Below are positions 7,193 through 13,283 of a DNA stretch of 14,655 nt, one piece after another. Position numbers and translations under genes: made by a program. The notes below the pieces were generated by a model. The model saw nothing but the letters and a program-made list of their open reading frames with translations. It was not told the DNA's origin and ran no database searches. This DNA is from Treponema sp. (GTDB lineage Bacteria; Spirochaetota; Spirochaetia; Treponematales; Breznakiellaceae), in NCBI GenBank assembly GCA_031284195.1, contig JAITAI010000034.1:1-14655 (forward strand), given 5' to 3'. Each line of letters begins with the position of its first letter. Position 1 is the first letter of the stretch.

Positions 7193-7417
7193 ATGCTTGA
7201 AGAACAAATAAAGACCGCCCTTGATAAGGTTCGACCTTCCCTCCAAGCGGATGGGGGGGATGTGGAATTCGTTTCCGTGGCCAATGATGGCACGGTATCA
7301 TTAAAATTGACTGGTGCCTGTGGTGGATGCCCCATGGCTCAGATGACCTTGAAGATGGGAATTGAAAACCACCTGAAAAAAGAAGTCCCCCAGGTTACGT
7401 CGGTTATTGGAGTCTAA
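7193..7417 (+). CDS. NifU C-terminal-domain protein (Nfu-type Fe-S cluster carrier)
   Basis: A 74-aa stand-alone NifU C-terminal domain. The N-terminal helix leads into VRPSLQADGGDVEFVSV, then LKLTGACGGCPMAQMTLKMGIE. Cys43 and Cys46 of the CGGC motif are the ligands with which two subunits share a [4Fe-4S] cluster for delivery to apo-proteins. Nothing else of NifU (IscU-like domain, ferredoxin domain) is present, which is normal for this small class. ATG 7193 is preceded by GAGGAG and a promoter at 7145-7173. The next gene encodes a radical SAM [4Fe-4S] enzyme 60 nt downstream, so a cluster-supply role for its neighbour is plausible but not proven. Confidence 0.95.
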   Translation: MLEEQIKTALDKVRPSLQADGGDVEFVSVANDGTVSLKLTGACGGCPMAQMTLKMGIENHLKKEVPQVTSVIGV

Positions 7418-7477
7418 GCCGTTTCTTTCGCCATACCTTGCTCCCAGCCCCGATTCCTGCCGATAAGCCGGAGGGAT

Positions 7478-9241
7478 ATGGATGATCGGGGTTGGGAGTC
7501 TTGCGATTTTATTTTTGTTTCTGGTGATGCCTATGTGGATCATCCTGCTTTTGCAGCTGCCCTGGTATCCCGGGTCTTGGAAGATGCGGGGTATCAGGTA
7601 GGTATTATCCCCCAGCCGGACTGGAAAAATAGGGCTTCCTATAGGGCCTTAGGCAGACCCCGGCTGGCTTTTCTCGTGGGCGCAGGAAACATGGATTCCA
7701 TGGTGGCCCATTATACTGCGGCGAAAAAGCCCCGTTCCAAAGATGCCTATTCCCCAGGAGGCAAGGCAGGGTTCCGGCCTGATCGGGCCATACTCACCTA
7801 CGTTGAAGGGATCCGTTCGGTTTATAAAAACATCCCGGTTATTATCGGCGGTATTGAAGCCAGCCTTCGCCGCTTTGCCCATTACGATTACTGGTCTGAT
7901 CAGGTGCGGCGTTCCATACTGCTGGATTCTAAAGCGGACCTCCTGGTCTACGGCATGGGAGAAAGGGCTATCCGGGAAATTGCCCAGCGCCTCCATGCTG
8001 GTGAGGCTATTACCGCCATTCGGGATGTGCGGGGAACCTGTGTCCGTTCCTCCCATACCGGGGAGACCGGGATCCGGCTCCCGGATTATGGGGTGATTAA
8101 AGGGAAGGATCCTGATTCCTTAAAACAATACGCAGAGCACTTCATGATCCAGCGCTTACAGGCAGATCCCTTAAGCGCTCAACCTCTGGTAGAACGAAGC
8201 GACGGGGATCGCTGGGTTATCCAGAATCCTCCTGCCTTTCCCCTCACCCAAGCGGAATTCGATAAGATTTACGAACTTCCCTATACCCGGCGGGCCCACC
8301 CTCAGTACGATGCTGCTGGAGGCATACCTGCCCTGAAAGAGGTGGCCTTTTCCCTGGTTTCCAGCCGTGGCTGTTTTGGAGGCTGTTCCTTTTGCGCCAT
8401 CACCTTTCACCAGGGCAGGGCCGTTACCGGAAGAAGCCCGGAAAGCCTCCTTCGAGAGACGAAAACCTTGACGCGGCGGGAAGGCTTTAAGGGGTATATC
8501 CATGATGTAGGAGGCCCTACGGCAAACTTTTACCGTCCTCCTTGTACCCGTCAGACCAAGGGGGGATTCTGCCCGGACCGGGAATGTCTGTACCCAACAC
8601 CTTGCCCCCGGCTCCGGGCTGACCACCGGGATTACCTGGAAACCCTCAAGGCCCTCAGAAACGCCGGGGCAGGTATACAAAAGATCTTTATCCGTTCAGG
8701 AATCCGCTTTGATTACCTGGGTCTGGACAGCCAATACGGGAAGGAGTTTCTGAAAACCCTCTGCCGCTGGCATGTGAGCGGTCAGCTCAAGGTTGCCCCT
8801 GAACATGTCGCTTCCTCGGTGCTCGCTGCTATGGGCAAGGGCGATCATGAGACCTATAGCAAGTTCGTGAAAGATTATACTGAAATAAACCGCGGCCTGG
8901 GATACAAACAGTACCTGGTTCCCTATTTTATTTCAGGCCATCCCGGATCGACCCTCCAGGATGGGGTAGAGCTGGCCTTGTATCTCAAAAAGAGCCGCTT
9001 TATCCCGGATCAGGTTCAGGACTTCTATCCCACTCCCGGAACCCTTTCCACGGTGATGTACCGTACCGGCCTCGATCCCCGAACCATGAAACCTATCTCT
9101 GTACCAGGAGAACGGGAGAAACGGCTGCAGCGCGCGCTTATACACTTCAATAAACCGGAAAACCGCGCCTTGGTACAGGAAGCGCTTTGTTTGGCCCATC
9201 GGGAAGATATGCTGAGACCAGGACCGGGGCGGCTCCTCTGA
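7478..9241 (+). CDS. ygiQ: YgiQ family (UPF0313) radical SAM protein
   Basis: Radical SAM enzyme of unknown reaction. The N-terminal part has the family's conserved GDAYVDHPAF and VGIIPQPDW, then GGIEASLRRFAHYDYWSD. The cluster motif is C-x3-C-x2-C at Cys299, Cys303 and Cys306 (SRGCFGGCSFCAI), followed by a second cysteine cluster at about residues 355-378 (PPCTRQTKGGFCPDRECLYPTPC), also characteristic. At 587 aa it is shorter than the roughly 740-aa Escherichia coli protein. The start is uncertain: ATG 7478 has a GGAGG site unusually close (3-4 nt), and the frame upstream of it reads FLPISRRD, which matches the conserved FLP-T/S-R start of relatives, yet no ATG, GTG or TTG occurs between the nfu stop and 7478. 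It follows nfu, probably on the same mRNA. Confidence 0.92.
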   Translation: MDDRGWESCDFIFVSGDAYVDHPAFAAALVSRVLEDAGYQVGIIPQPDWKNRASYRALGRPRLAFLVGAGNMDSMVAHYTAAKKPRSKDAYSPGGKAGFRPDRAILTYVEGIRSVYKNIPVIIGGIEASLRRFAHYDYWSDQVRRSILLDSKADLLVYGMGERAIREIAQRLHAGEAITAIRDVRGTCVRSSHTGETGIRLPDYGVIKGKDPDSLKQYAEHFMIQRLQADPLSAQPLVERSDGDRWVIQNPPAFPLTQAEFDKIYELPYTRRAHPQYDAAGGIPALKEVAFSLVSSRGCFGGCSFCAITFHQGRAVTGRSPESLLRETKTLTRREGFKGYIHDVGGPTANFYRPPCTRQTKGGFCPDRECLYPTPCPRLRADHRDYLETLKALRNAGAGIQKIFIRSGIRFDYLGLDSQYGKEFLKTLCRWHVSGQLKVAPEHVASSVLAAMGKGDHETYSKFVKDYTEINRGLGYKQYLVPYFISGHPGSTLQDGVELALYLKKSRFIPDQVQDFYPTPGTLSTVMYRTGLDPRTMKPISVPGEREKRLQRALIHFNKPENRALVQEALCLAHREDMLRPGPGRLL

Positions 9242-9260
9242 ATCGGCTCTAAGGGGTAAT

Positions 9261-9297
9261 AAAAAACCGTAACCGGGAGGAGGAGAACCGGTTACGG
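9261..9297 (-). terminator. Hairpin with T-tract on the minus strand
   Basis: A perfect 10-bp stem, CCGTAACCGG (9267-9276) and CCGGTTACGG (9288-9297), with an 11-nt loop. Six A's (9261-9266) precede it, so only the minus-strand transcript has the U-tract. On the plus strand, which carries ygiQ, no T-run follows, so it may only act there as a 3'-end stabilising hairpin. No minus-strand gene is recognised upstream of it. Confidence 0.55.
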
Positions 9298-9676
9298 CGA
9301 CAAAGAAAAGGTCCTGATTAAAGAGGCCTTTCCTAAAACTGCCGTTTTTGGGAAAGGCGCTGCATTATACCTTTTTAGATGGCTACTTTTTTCTAGGAGT
9401 ATCTATAATTGTACTATGCTTTATTATGGATAACATGATATGGGGGCTAATAGTTACATGCACCACTCAGATTTTTAAGGAAGCGTTGGTACGGGAAGGG
9501 AGCAAAAAATCCCCCAAGTCCATACCGGAGGGATTTCTCTATTCTCCCCGGCCCATGACCGTAGCGGTCAATACCCCAGGAACCGGCGGAAATGCCTCAT
9601 AATGGGTTCCGGTAGCCCCAGTTTCAGAATAAGCGATTTTTAGTGGGTTGCCTGTTCAATGAGGGAATCCGCCGGC
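9298..9676. other. Intergenic stretch without a recognised gene, containing a second hairpin
   Basis: Between the terminator-like hairpin and the SRP RNA promoter I find no gene I can support. A hairpin at 9326-9358 has stem GCCTTTCC/GGAAAGGC extended by an A/T-rich inner stem. An AT-rich patch (about 9370-9445) follows. A plus-strand frame at 9348-9602 starts with TTG inside that hairpin and has no ribosome-binding site. On the minus strand, about 9525-9645, a startless frame reads NPLKIAYSETGATGTHYEAF and onward, which looks protein-like and could be a gene remnant, but I cannot name it. Confidence 0.4.
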
Positions 9677-9706
9677 TTGACAATCCTTGTTCATCTTTAA
9701 TATGAT
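9677..9706 (+). promoter_or_regulatory. Promoter of the SRP RNA gene
   Basis: Perfect -35 TTGACA (9677-9682), 18-nt spacer, TATGAT (9701-9706), five of six to consensus. The predicted start near 9713 coincides with the 5' end of the RNA's terminal helix. Confidence 0.75.
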
Positions 9707-9712
9707 TACAAC

Positions 9713-9822
9713 ACCCTGTAGCTAGGAGCCATGCGAACAGGCGCCGCCCAACCCCGCCAGGTCCGGAAGGAAGCAACGGTAAGTGGATGCCTGTTGCGCC
9801 GTGGTCTACCCTGGTTACGGGG
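9713..9822 (+). ncRNA. ffs: Signal recognition particle RNA, small (4.5S) type
   Basis: The RNA component of the SRP, which binds Ffh and targets nascent membrane proteins. The apical domain is unmistakable: GCCAGGTCCGGAAGGAAGCAAC at about 9757-9778 contains the GGAA tetraloop and the asymmetric internal loop recognised by the Ffh M domain. The arms pair as a long rod: CCCTGTAGC near 9714-9722 with GGTTACGGGG at 9813-9822, and GCGAACAGGC with GCCTGTTGCGC closer in. At about 110 nt it lacks an Alu domain, unlike the 271-nt scRNA of Bacillus subtilis. Eight T's (9823-9830) follow the closing helix directly and should serve as the terminator. Its position just upstream of dnaX-ybaB-recR is a conserved arrangement. 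The exact ends are good to a few nucleotides. Confidence 0.95.
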
Positions 9823-9830
9823 TTTTTTTT
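9814..9830 (+). terminator. T-tract terminating the SRP RNA
   Basis: The GC-rich 3' strand of the SRP RNA closing helix (to 9822) runs straight into TTTTTTTT (9823-9830), the form of an intrinsic terminator. dnaX therefore needs its own promoter or read-through. Confidence 0.6.
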
Positions 9831-9845
9831 GTCTCTGATTCAGGC

Positions 9846-9851
9846 TATACT
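9846..9851 (+). promoter_or_regulatory. Candidate -10 box directly before dnaX
   Basis: TATACT lies six nt before the dnaX ATG at 9858, with no Shine-Dalgarno site between. The -35 position falls in the T-tract (9823-9828) and is poor. If used, the mRNA would be leaderless or nearly so. Confidence 0.4.
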
Positions 9852-9857
9852 CAGAAC

Positions 9858-11438
9858 ATGGCTTATGAAGTAACCGCCACCAGGCGGCGTCCTAAAATCT
9901 TTGATGAATTAGCAGGGCAGGATTTTGTAGTAGCCACTTTGAAAAACTCCCTTGAGCAGGGGCATATCGCTCATGCCTACCTTTTTTCTGGACCCCGGGG
10001 CTGCGGTAAGACCAGTGCAGCCCGGATCCTCGCCCGATCCCTTAACTGTGAACAGGGGCCTACCGTGACTCCCTGTGGGGTGTGTCCGACGTGTCAGGAA
10101 ATCAGCCGGGGGGCAAGTCTGGATATTATTGAGATCGATGGAGCTTCTAATACCGGGGTCAATGATGTACGTCAGATCAAGGATGAGGTGTTGTTCCCCC
10201 CCAATTCCGGGCGCTATAAGGTCTATATCATCGACGAAGTCCACATGCTCTCCAATAGCGCCTTCAATGCCCTCCTTAAAACCATCGAAGAACCTCCTCC
10301 CTATATCGTCTTTATCTTTGCCACCACTGAGCTGCACAAGGTTCCGGCCACCATTAAAAGCCGCTGTCAGCAGTTCGCCTTCAGGCTCATCCCTATTGAG
10401 ATGATTGCATCGATTCTCAAGGCTACCTGTACGGAGATGCATATCCAGGCTGAGGATGAGGCCCTCTTCTGGATTGCTAAAGAATCCACCGGCAGCCTCC
10501 GGGATGCCTATACCCTCTTCGACCAAGTAGCGGCCTTTTCTGATGGGTATATCCGGTCTGCCCTTATCCGGGAAAAGCTAGGCTTAGTGGGCTTGGATAA
10601 TCTCAATGCCCTGGCAGAGGCCTGTGTAGAACATGATAGTACCCAAGCCTTTACCCTGATTGACGATATGCTCAATGCAGGGGTCGCCATTGAGCAGTTC
10701 ATCAGTGACTTGGCAGGGTATTATCACAGCATTCTGTTCATACAAGCCGGCATTACCCGGGAATCCCTGCTGGATTACAGCCCAGACCGTTTCTCACCCA
10801 AGGTCTTGGAAGGCCTTAATAAGCTGCAACTGGAACATGCCCTGGATCTGCTCCTGACTCTGTACCGGGATATCCGGTACTCGATTGCTCCACGATTTGA
10901 GCTGGAAACGGTGGTTTCAAAACTCTGCTGGCTTGGACAGTGGATTTCTCCCCTTGAGCTCCGGGCCGCCATTGTTGAAGCCCAGGCCGCGCTGGGTCTC
11001 TCCGGTTCTTCAGGGGTAGAAGGAGCAGGAGGAAATTCCGCTGCTGCCAGAATGGAACTTCCCGGGGTATTGCATGATTCCTCCATACCGAGCCCTGCTC
11101 CTGCACAGCAGAAACCTCTTCAGGAACCAAACCGAAGATTAAGTTCCAGCCAAGCCGGTTCTCTCAGTGAAAATTTTGATCGCTTAGTAGTGGCGAAAGC
11201 ATCAGGGGTTCCCCCGCCAGATTTTGCAAAACCTGTATCCCCGGTCCATAATGGAGCGGAACAGCCCGGTTCAGTCCCAGAGACGGGGAGACAAGCCCCT
11301 AGGATAGCTGGTAGTATAGAAGGGGACCCTGTAGCCGGTAGTGATCATCAGAATGGAAGCCCTGATTCGCCGCGGTTGGCCCCCCAAGTAGAACGGGTAC
11401 TCCATGTGTTTCGAGGTACGGTGGTCAAAGAAACGTAA
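9858..11438 (+). CDS. dnaX: DNA polymerase III subunit gamma/tau
   Basis: The AAA+ clamp-loader subunit that loads the sliding clamp and couples the replicase. Walker A GPRGCGKT at residues 45-52; four zinc-binding cysteines at 64, 73, 76 and 79 (PCGVCPTCQ); Walker B IIDEVHM at 124-130; sensor 1 FATTE at about 154-158; the SRC motif at 168-170. The conserved ATPase and collar regions run to about residue 380. Beyond that is a Ser/Pro/Gly-rich, low-complexity tail ending VFRGTVVKET. The length of 526 aa is short for tau (643 in Escherichia coli). ATG 9858 is chosen because MAYEVTATRRRPKIFDELAGQ is the family's normal start; a longer in-frame start at 9783 would lie inside the SRP RNA. I see no A-AAA-AAG slippery heptamer, so no programmed frameshift to a gamma form is evident. 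Confidence 0.97.
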   Translation: MAYEVTATRRRPKIFDELAGQDFVVATLKNSLEQGHIAHAYLFSGPRGCGKTSAARILARSLNCEQGPTVTPCGVCPTCQEISRGASLDIIEIDGASNTGVNDVRQIKDEVLFPPNSGRYKVYIIDEVHMLSNSAFNALLKTIEEPPPYIVFIFATTELHKVPATIKSRCQQFAFRLIPIEMIASILKATCTEMHIQAEDEALFWIAKESTGSLRDAYTLFDQVAAFSDGYIRSALIREKLGLVGLDNLNALAEACVEHDSTQAFTLIDDMLNAGVAIEQFISDLAGYYHSILFIQAGITRESLLDYSPDRFSPKVLEGLNKLQLEHALDLLLTLYRDIRYSIAPRFELETVVSKLCWLGQWISPLELRAAIVEAQAALGLSGSSGVEGAGGNSAAARMELPGVLHDSSIPSPAPAQQKPLQEPNRRLSSSQAGSLSENFDRLVVAKASGVPPPDFAKPVSPVHNGAEQPGSVPETGRQAPRIAGSIEGDPVAGSDHQNGSPDSPRLAPQVERVLHVFRGTVVKET

Positions 11439-11440
11439 AA

Positions 11441-11574
11441 GAGCCTGTTTCAAAACCCGGTTAGGGTGGAAACTTTGTTTCCGGTGAACGGGGCTCCTGA
11501 AAAGCGGCCTAAAATCCGTTTTTTCCCTTACAGTGAGATTGCTGTTTCATAATGTGACCGTTTGAAACAGCCTC
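11441..11574. mobile_element. MITE-like element with 14-bp terminal inverted repeats
   Basis: The left end GAGCCTGTTTCAAA (11441-11454) and right end TTTGAAACAGCCTC (11561-11574) are inverted repeats with one mismatch in 14. The element is 134 bp, carries no gene, and is flanked on both sides by AAAA (11437-11440 and 11575-11578), a possible target-site duplication. Inside lie a perfect hairpin GGAAAC-TTT-GTTTCC (11468-11482) and a third partial copy of the end, CTGTTTCA (11542-11549). It begins two bases after the dnaX stop and separates dnaX from ybaB. Because the duplication is a mononucleotide run, the transposon interpretation is moderate; an intergenic hairpin-forming repeat is the alternative. 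Confidence 0.5.
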
Positions 11575-11606
11575 AAAACAGTAAGAAATCCCAATCGGAG
11601 TAAGTG

Positions 11607-11957
11607 ATGAATATTAATCCCTTTGATATCCTCAAGAATGCCCAGAAGATTCAGGAACAGATGACCGTGTTTCAGGAAAAACTTGGAGCTATTACCGTAA
11701 CTGGTTCTGCCGGGGGAGGTATGGTAGAGATAGACCTCAATGGACGCATTGAAATGCTATCCCTTAAAATCGCCCCGGAACTGATCAATCCTCAGGAGAG
11801 GGAAATGCTTGAGGACCTGATCATCGCCGCCTTTACCAATGCCATGGAAAAAGTCAGAGAAGCCATTAATCGGGAAATGGGTACTCTTGCAGGGGGCATG
11901 CAAATACCCGGTATAAACCCCGGTTTCCCAGGCTCAGGGTTTTCGGGGAATTCATGA
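11607..11957 (+). CDS. YbaB/EbfC family nucleoid-associated protein
   Basis: A small DNA-binding protein of 116 aa from the YbaB/EbfC family, described in Borrelia as the erp-operator-binding factor EbfC. The family core is visible: NAQKIQEQMTVFQEKLGAITVTGSAGGGMVEIDLNGRIEMLSLKI, then ELINPQEREMLEDLIIAAFTNAMEKV. The C-terminus is a Gly/Pro-rich tail (GGMQIPGINPGFPGSGFSG). ATG 11607 is preferred over the GTG at 11604 because GGAG lies six nt before it. The stop overlaps the recR start (ATGA), indicating translational coupling. It lies 168 nt after dnaX, a gap filled mostly by the MITE-like element. Confidence 0.95.
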   Translation: MNINPFDILKNAQKIQEQMTVFQEKLGAITVTGSAGGGMVEIDLNGRIEMLSLKIAPELINPQEREMLEDLIIAAFTNAMEKVREAINREMGTLAGGMQIPGINPGFPGSGFSGNS

Positions 11958-12538
11958 ATGTCATCGACCGGTTGGTGATCCTGTTGTCCAAATTGCCGGG
12001 ACTTGGGAAAAAGAGTGCCCGCCGTATGGTCTATTACCTGCTGGACGGGGATCCCCAGTACGCCCAGCTCATGGCGGAACAGATTGCGGATCTGCATAAG
12101 ACGATTATCCGTTGTGGGATCTGCGGTAGTTTTACCGAACAGGATCCCTGCCCTATCTGTGCTGATACCAGCCGGGATGCCATTATATGTGTAGTTGAAC
12201 GAGCCCAGGATGTGCAGGTCATAGAAGAATCCCGGGAATTTCGGGGACGCTTTCATGTACTGGGAGGACTTATCGCCCCTTTGGAAGGAATAAACCCTGG
12301 AGATCTGAGCATCGGCCCCCTTTTAAACCGAGTCCGTCAGGAAAGTATCAGAGAAGTCATCCTCGCCTTGAATCCCACAGTGGAAGGGGATACCACGGCC
12401 CTGTATATACAGCAGCTCCTCAAAGGGTATCCGGTTGAAGTTACCCGCCTTGCCTCTGGACTCCCGGTAGGAGGCGACTTGGAATATGCGGATCGGCTTA
12501 CCCTGTCAAGGAGTTTTAGGGGCAGGACCAAACTGTAA
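11954..12538 (+). CDS. recR: Recombination mediator protein RecR
   Basis: RecR acts with RecF and RecO to load RecA at gapped DNA. Of 194 aa: the helix-hairpin-helix LPGLGKKSARR at 14-24; the four-cysteine zinc finger at Cys54, 57, 66 and 69 (CGICGSFTEQDPCPIC); the Toprim domain from about residue 78 (ICVVERAQDVQVIEE); and a C-terminal segment with VTRLASGLPVGGDLEYAD, the conserved Walker-B-like block. All key elements are intact and the length is typical (about 200). The start overlaps ybaB by 4 nt, so it is the last gene of the dnaX-ybaB-recR unit. No clear terminator follows in the 28 nt before the convergent small gene. Confidence 0.97.
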   Translation: MNVIDRLVILLSKLPGLGKKSARRMVYYLLDGDPQYAQLMAEQIADLHKTIIRCGICGSFTEQDPCPICADTSRDAIICVVERAQDVQVIEESREFRGRFHVLGGLIAPLEGINPGDLSIGPLLNRVRQESIREVILALNPTVEGDTTALYIQQLLKGYPVEVTRLASGLPVGGDLEYADRLTLSRSFRGRTKL

Positions 12539-12566
12539 GCCCTCAGCACGATCCAGGCAGGCTCTT

Positions 12567-12752
12567 TTACCGGATCTTTACTTGAAACGAAGGGCAATGA
12601 TGGCCGGTCGCTAAAAATACTTCCATGCCCGGTAGGTTTCGGCTCTTGATGCCAAAAACCCTACAGGAACGGGGGTATGCGTACTCCCCGGTCCCCTTGT
12701 AATGAAGGCATCTAAGACAATTCGGCAACCGTGTCTGATTATCCTGATCCAT
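12567..12752 (-). CDS. Small four-cysteine protein, putative metal-binding
   Basis: A 61-aa protein with a CxxC pair (Cys12, Cys15), then Cys30 and Cys53. Conserved-looking text such as CLRCLHYKGTGEYAYP, CRVFGIKSRNLPG and TGHHCPSF resembles an uncharacterised small bacterial family that I recall with the pattern CxxC-x-aromatic, P-x2-C-R-x-F-G-x-K, and a terminal C-x-x-F. Four cysteines could bind zinc or an Fe-S cluster; this is inference. The first in-frame start after an upstream TAG is ATG 12752. Its ribosome-binding site is weak (ATAGG, 8 nt). It is convergent with recR and sits just outside the cassette-like segment. The alternative is a chance frame; the spaced cysteines argue against that. 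Confidence 0.65.
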   Translation of the reverse strand: MDQDNQTRLPNCLRCLHYKGTGEYAYPRSCRVFGIKSRNLPGMEVFLATGHHCPSFQVKIR

Positions 12753-12787
12753 GGGGTATACCTATCACGAGGCCTAAAGCAGTGGGA

Positions 12788-12797
12788 AACGTTCCGG
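12788..12797 (-). other. AACGTTCCGG box, possible cassette boundary or decayed attC end
   Basis: The ten bases AACGTTCCGG are identical to those at the edges of the two structured attC-like sites (13289-13298 and 14348-14357). In minus orientation it lies about 90 nt beyond the stop of the secreted-protein gene, where the 3' attC end of that cassette would be expected. The flanking GGGAAAC does not fit the core-site consensus well and no long stem pairs with it, so it may be decayed or may mark the junction with the chromosome. Confidence 0.35.
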
Positions 12798-12834
12798 TAT
12801 AGACATTTATCTAATGGACAGACACCTTTTTTGT

Positions 12835-12855
12835 AAAAAACTGACAAACAGTTTT
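12835..12855 (-). terminator. Intrinsic terminator of the small secreted-protein gene
   Basis: On the minus strand AAAACTG-TTTGT-CAGTTTT forms a perfect 7-bp stem with a 5-nt loop (12837-12855), continuing into a short T-run to 12835. It lies about 30 nt after the stop codon at 12886-12888. The stem is A/T-rich, so efficiency is uncertain. Confidence 0.5.
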
Positions 12856-12885
12856 ACCCAAAAATATCGCATACTTCGTTGTAAA

Positions 12886-13218
12886 TTAGGTTTGCAGCCC
12901 ATATGCCTTAGCGGCAGGCCAGCCACCTCCCGAAGCACCAGCGATAATTGAAGCCAAGCCAGTGGCACTACTAACTCGCCTTCGTGTCGTGCTACCACAC
13001 AAAAATTCATATGTGCCACTTATGCTTGTGGGCGTTGCTTGAACAATCATTACACATATGCCTCTGGCATTATCATCAATCCAGAAATTTCCATCACCAT
13101 CAGATCTAATGGAATAATTACCATTTGATCCAAGATCATAGGCGAATGTGTTTTGAACGACTGTTAATAGCATTATTGAAATAAATGCTACCAACACCAC
13201 GGCTTTTGATAGTTTCAT
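12886..13218 (-). CDS. Small secreted protein of unknown function (cassette gene)
   Basis: A 110-aa product I do not recognise. Residues 1 to about 26 (MKLSKAVVLVAFISIML..., ending TFA) form a classical Sec signal peptide with cleavage likely after Ala26, leaving a mature protein of about 84 aa. Two cysteines (Cys55, Cys74) could form a disulfide outside the cytoplasm. The middle (GNYSIRSDGDGNFWIDDNARG) is polar; the C-terminus is Gly/Ala-rich (LASIIAGASGGGWPAAKAYG). Start ATG 13218 is fixed by AGGAGG six nt upstream; a longer frame from 13248 would begin in the -10 box. It has its own promoter (13247-13274) and terminator. It lies between two AACGTTCCGG boxes about 500 bp apart, so it is best read as a free-standing integron-type cassette. 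A typical accessory or effector-like protein is possible, but no function is shown. Confidence 0.72.
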   Translation of the reverse strand: MKLSKAVVLVAFISIMLLTVVQNTFAYDLGSNGNYSIRSDGDGNFWIDDNARGICVMIVQATPTSISGTYEFLCGSTTRRRVSSATGLASIIAGASGGGWPAAKAYGLQT

Positions 13219-13246
13219 AACTACCCTCCTATAAAAGTTTATAGAC

Positions 13247-13274
13247 ATTATACTATTTTTTTAAAATTTTTCAA
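13247..13274 (-). promoter_or_regulatory. Promoter of the small secreted-protein gene
   Basis: On the minus strand: TTGAAA (13269-13274), 16-nt spacer, perfect TATAAT (13247-13252). Start near 13240, leader about 22 nt with AGGAGG. It lies between the attC-like site and the gene, so the cassette carries its own promoter. Confidence 0.75.
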
Positions 13275-13283
13275 CCCGTATTG

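Noticed and set aside
9348..9602. 84-codon plus-strand frame between ygiQ and the SRP RNA
   Set aside because: It starts with TTG inside a hairpin, has no Shine-Dalgarno site and no recognisable domain.
9783..9857. Longer dnaX start at 9783
   Set aside because: It lies within the SRP RNA and its terminator; the conserved DnaX N-terminus begins at MAYEVTA, ATG 9858.
9858..11438. Programmed frameshift in dnaX
   Set aside because: No A-AAA-AAG type slippery heptamer or nearby stimulatory hairpin was found by eye.
13219..13248. Longer start for the small secreted protein at 13248
   Set aside because: The extra codons overlap the TATAAT box and the ribosome-binding site; AGGAGG points to ATG 13218.
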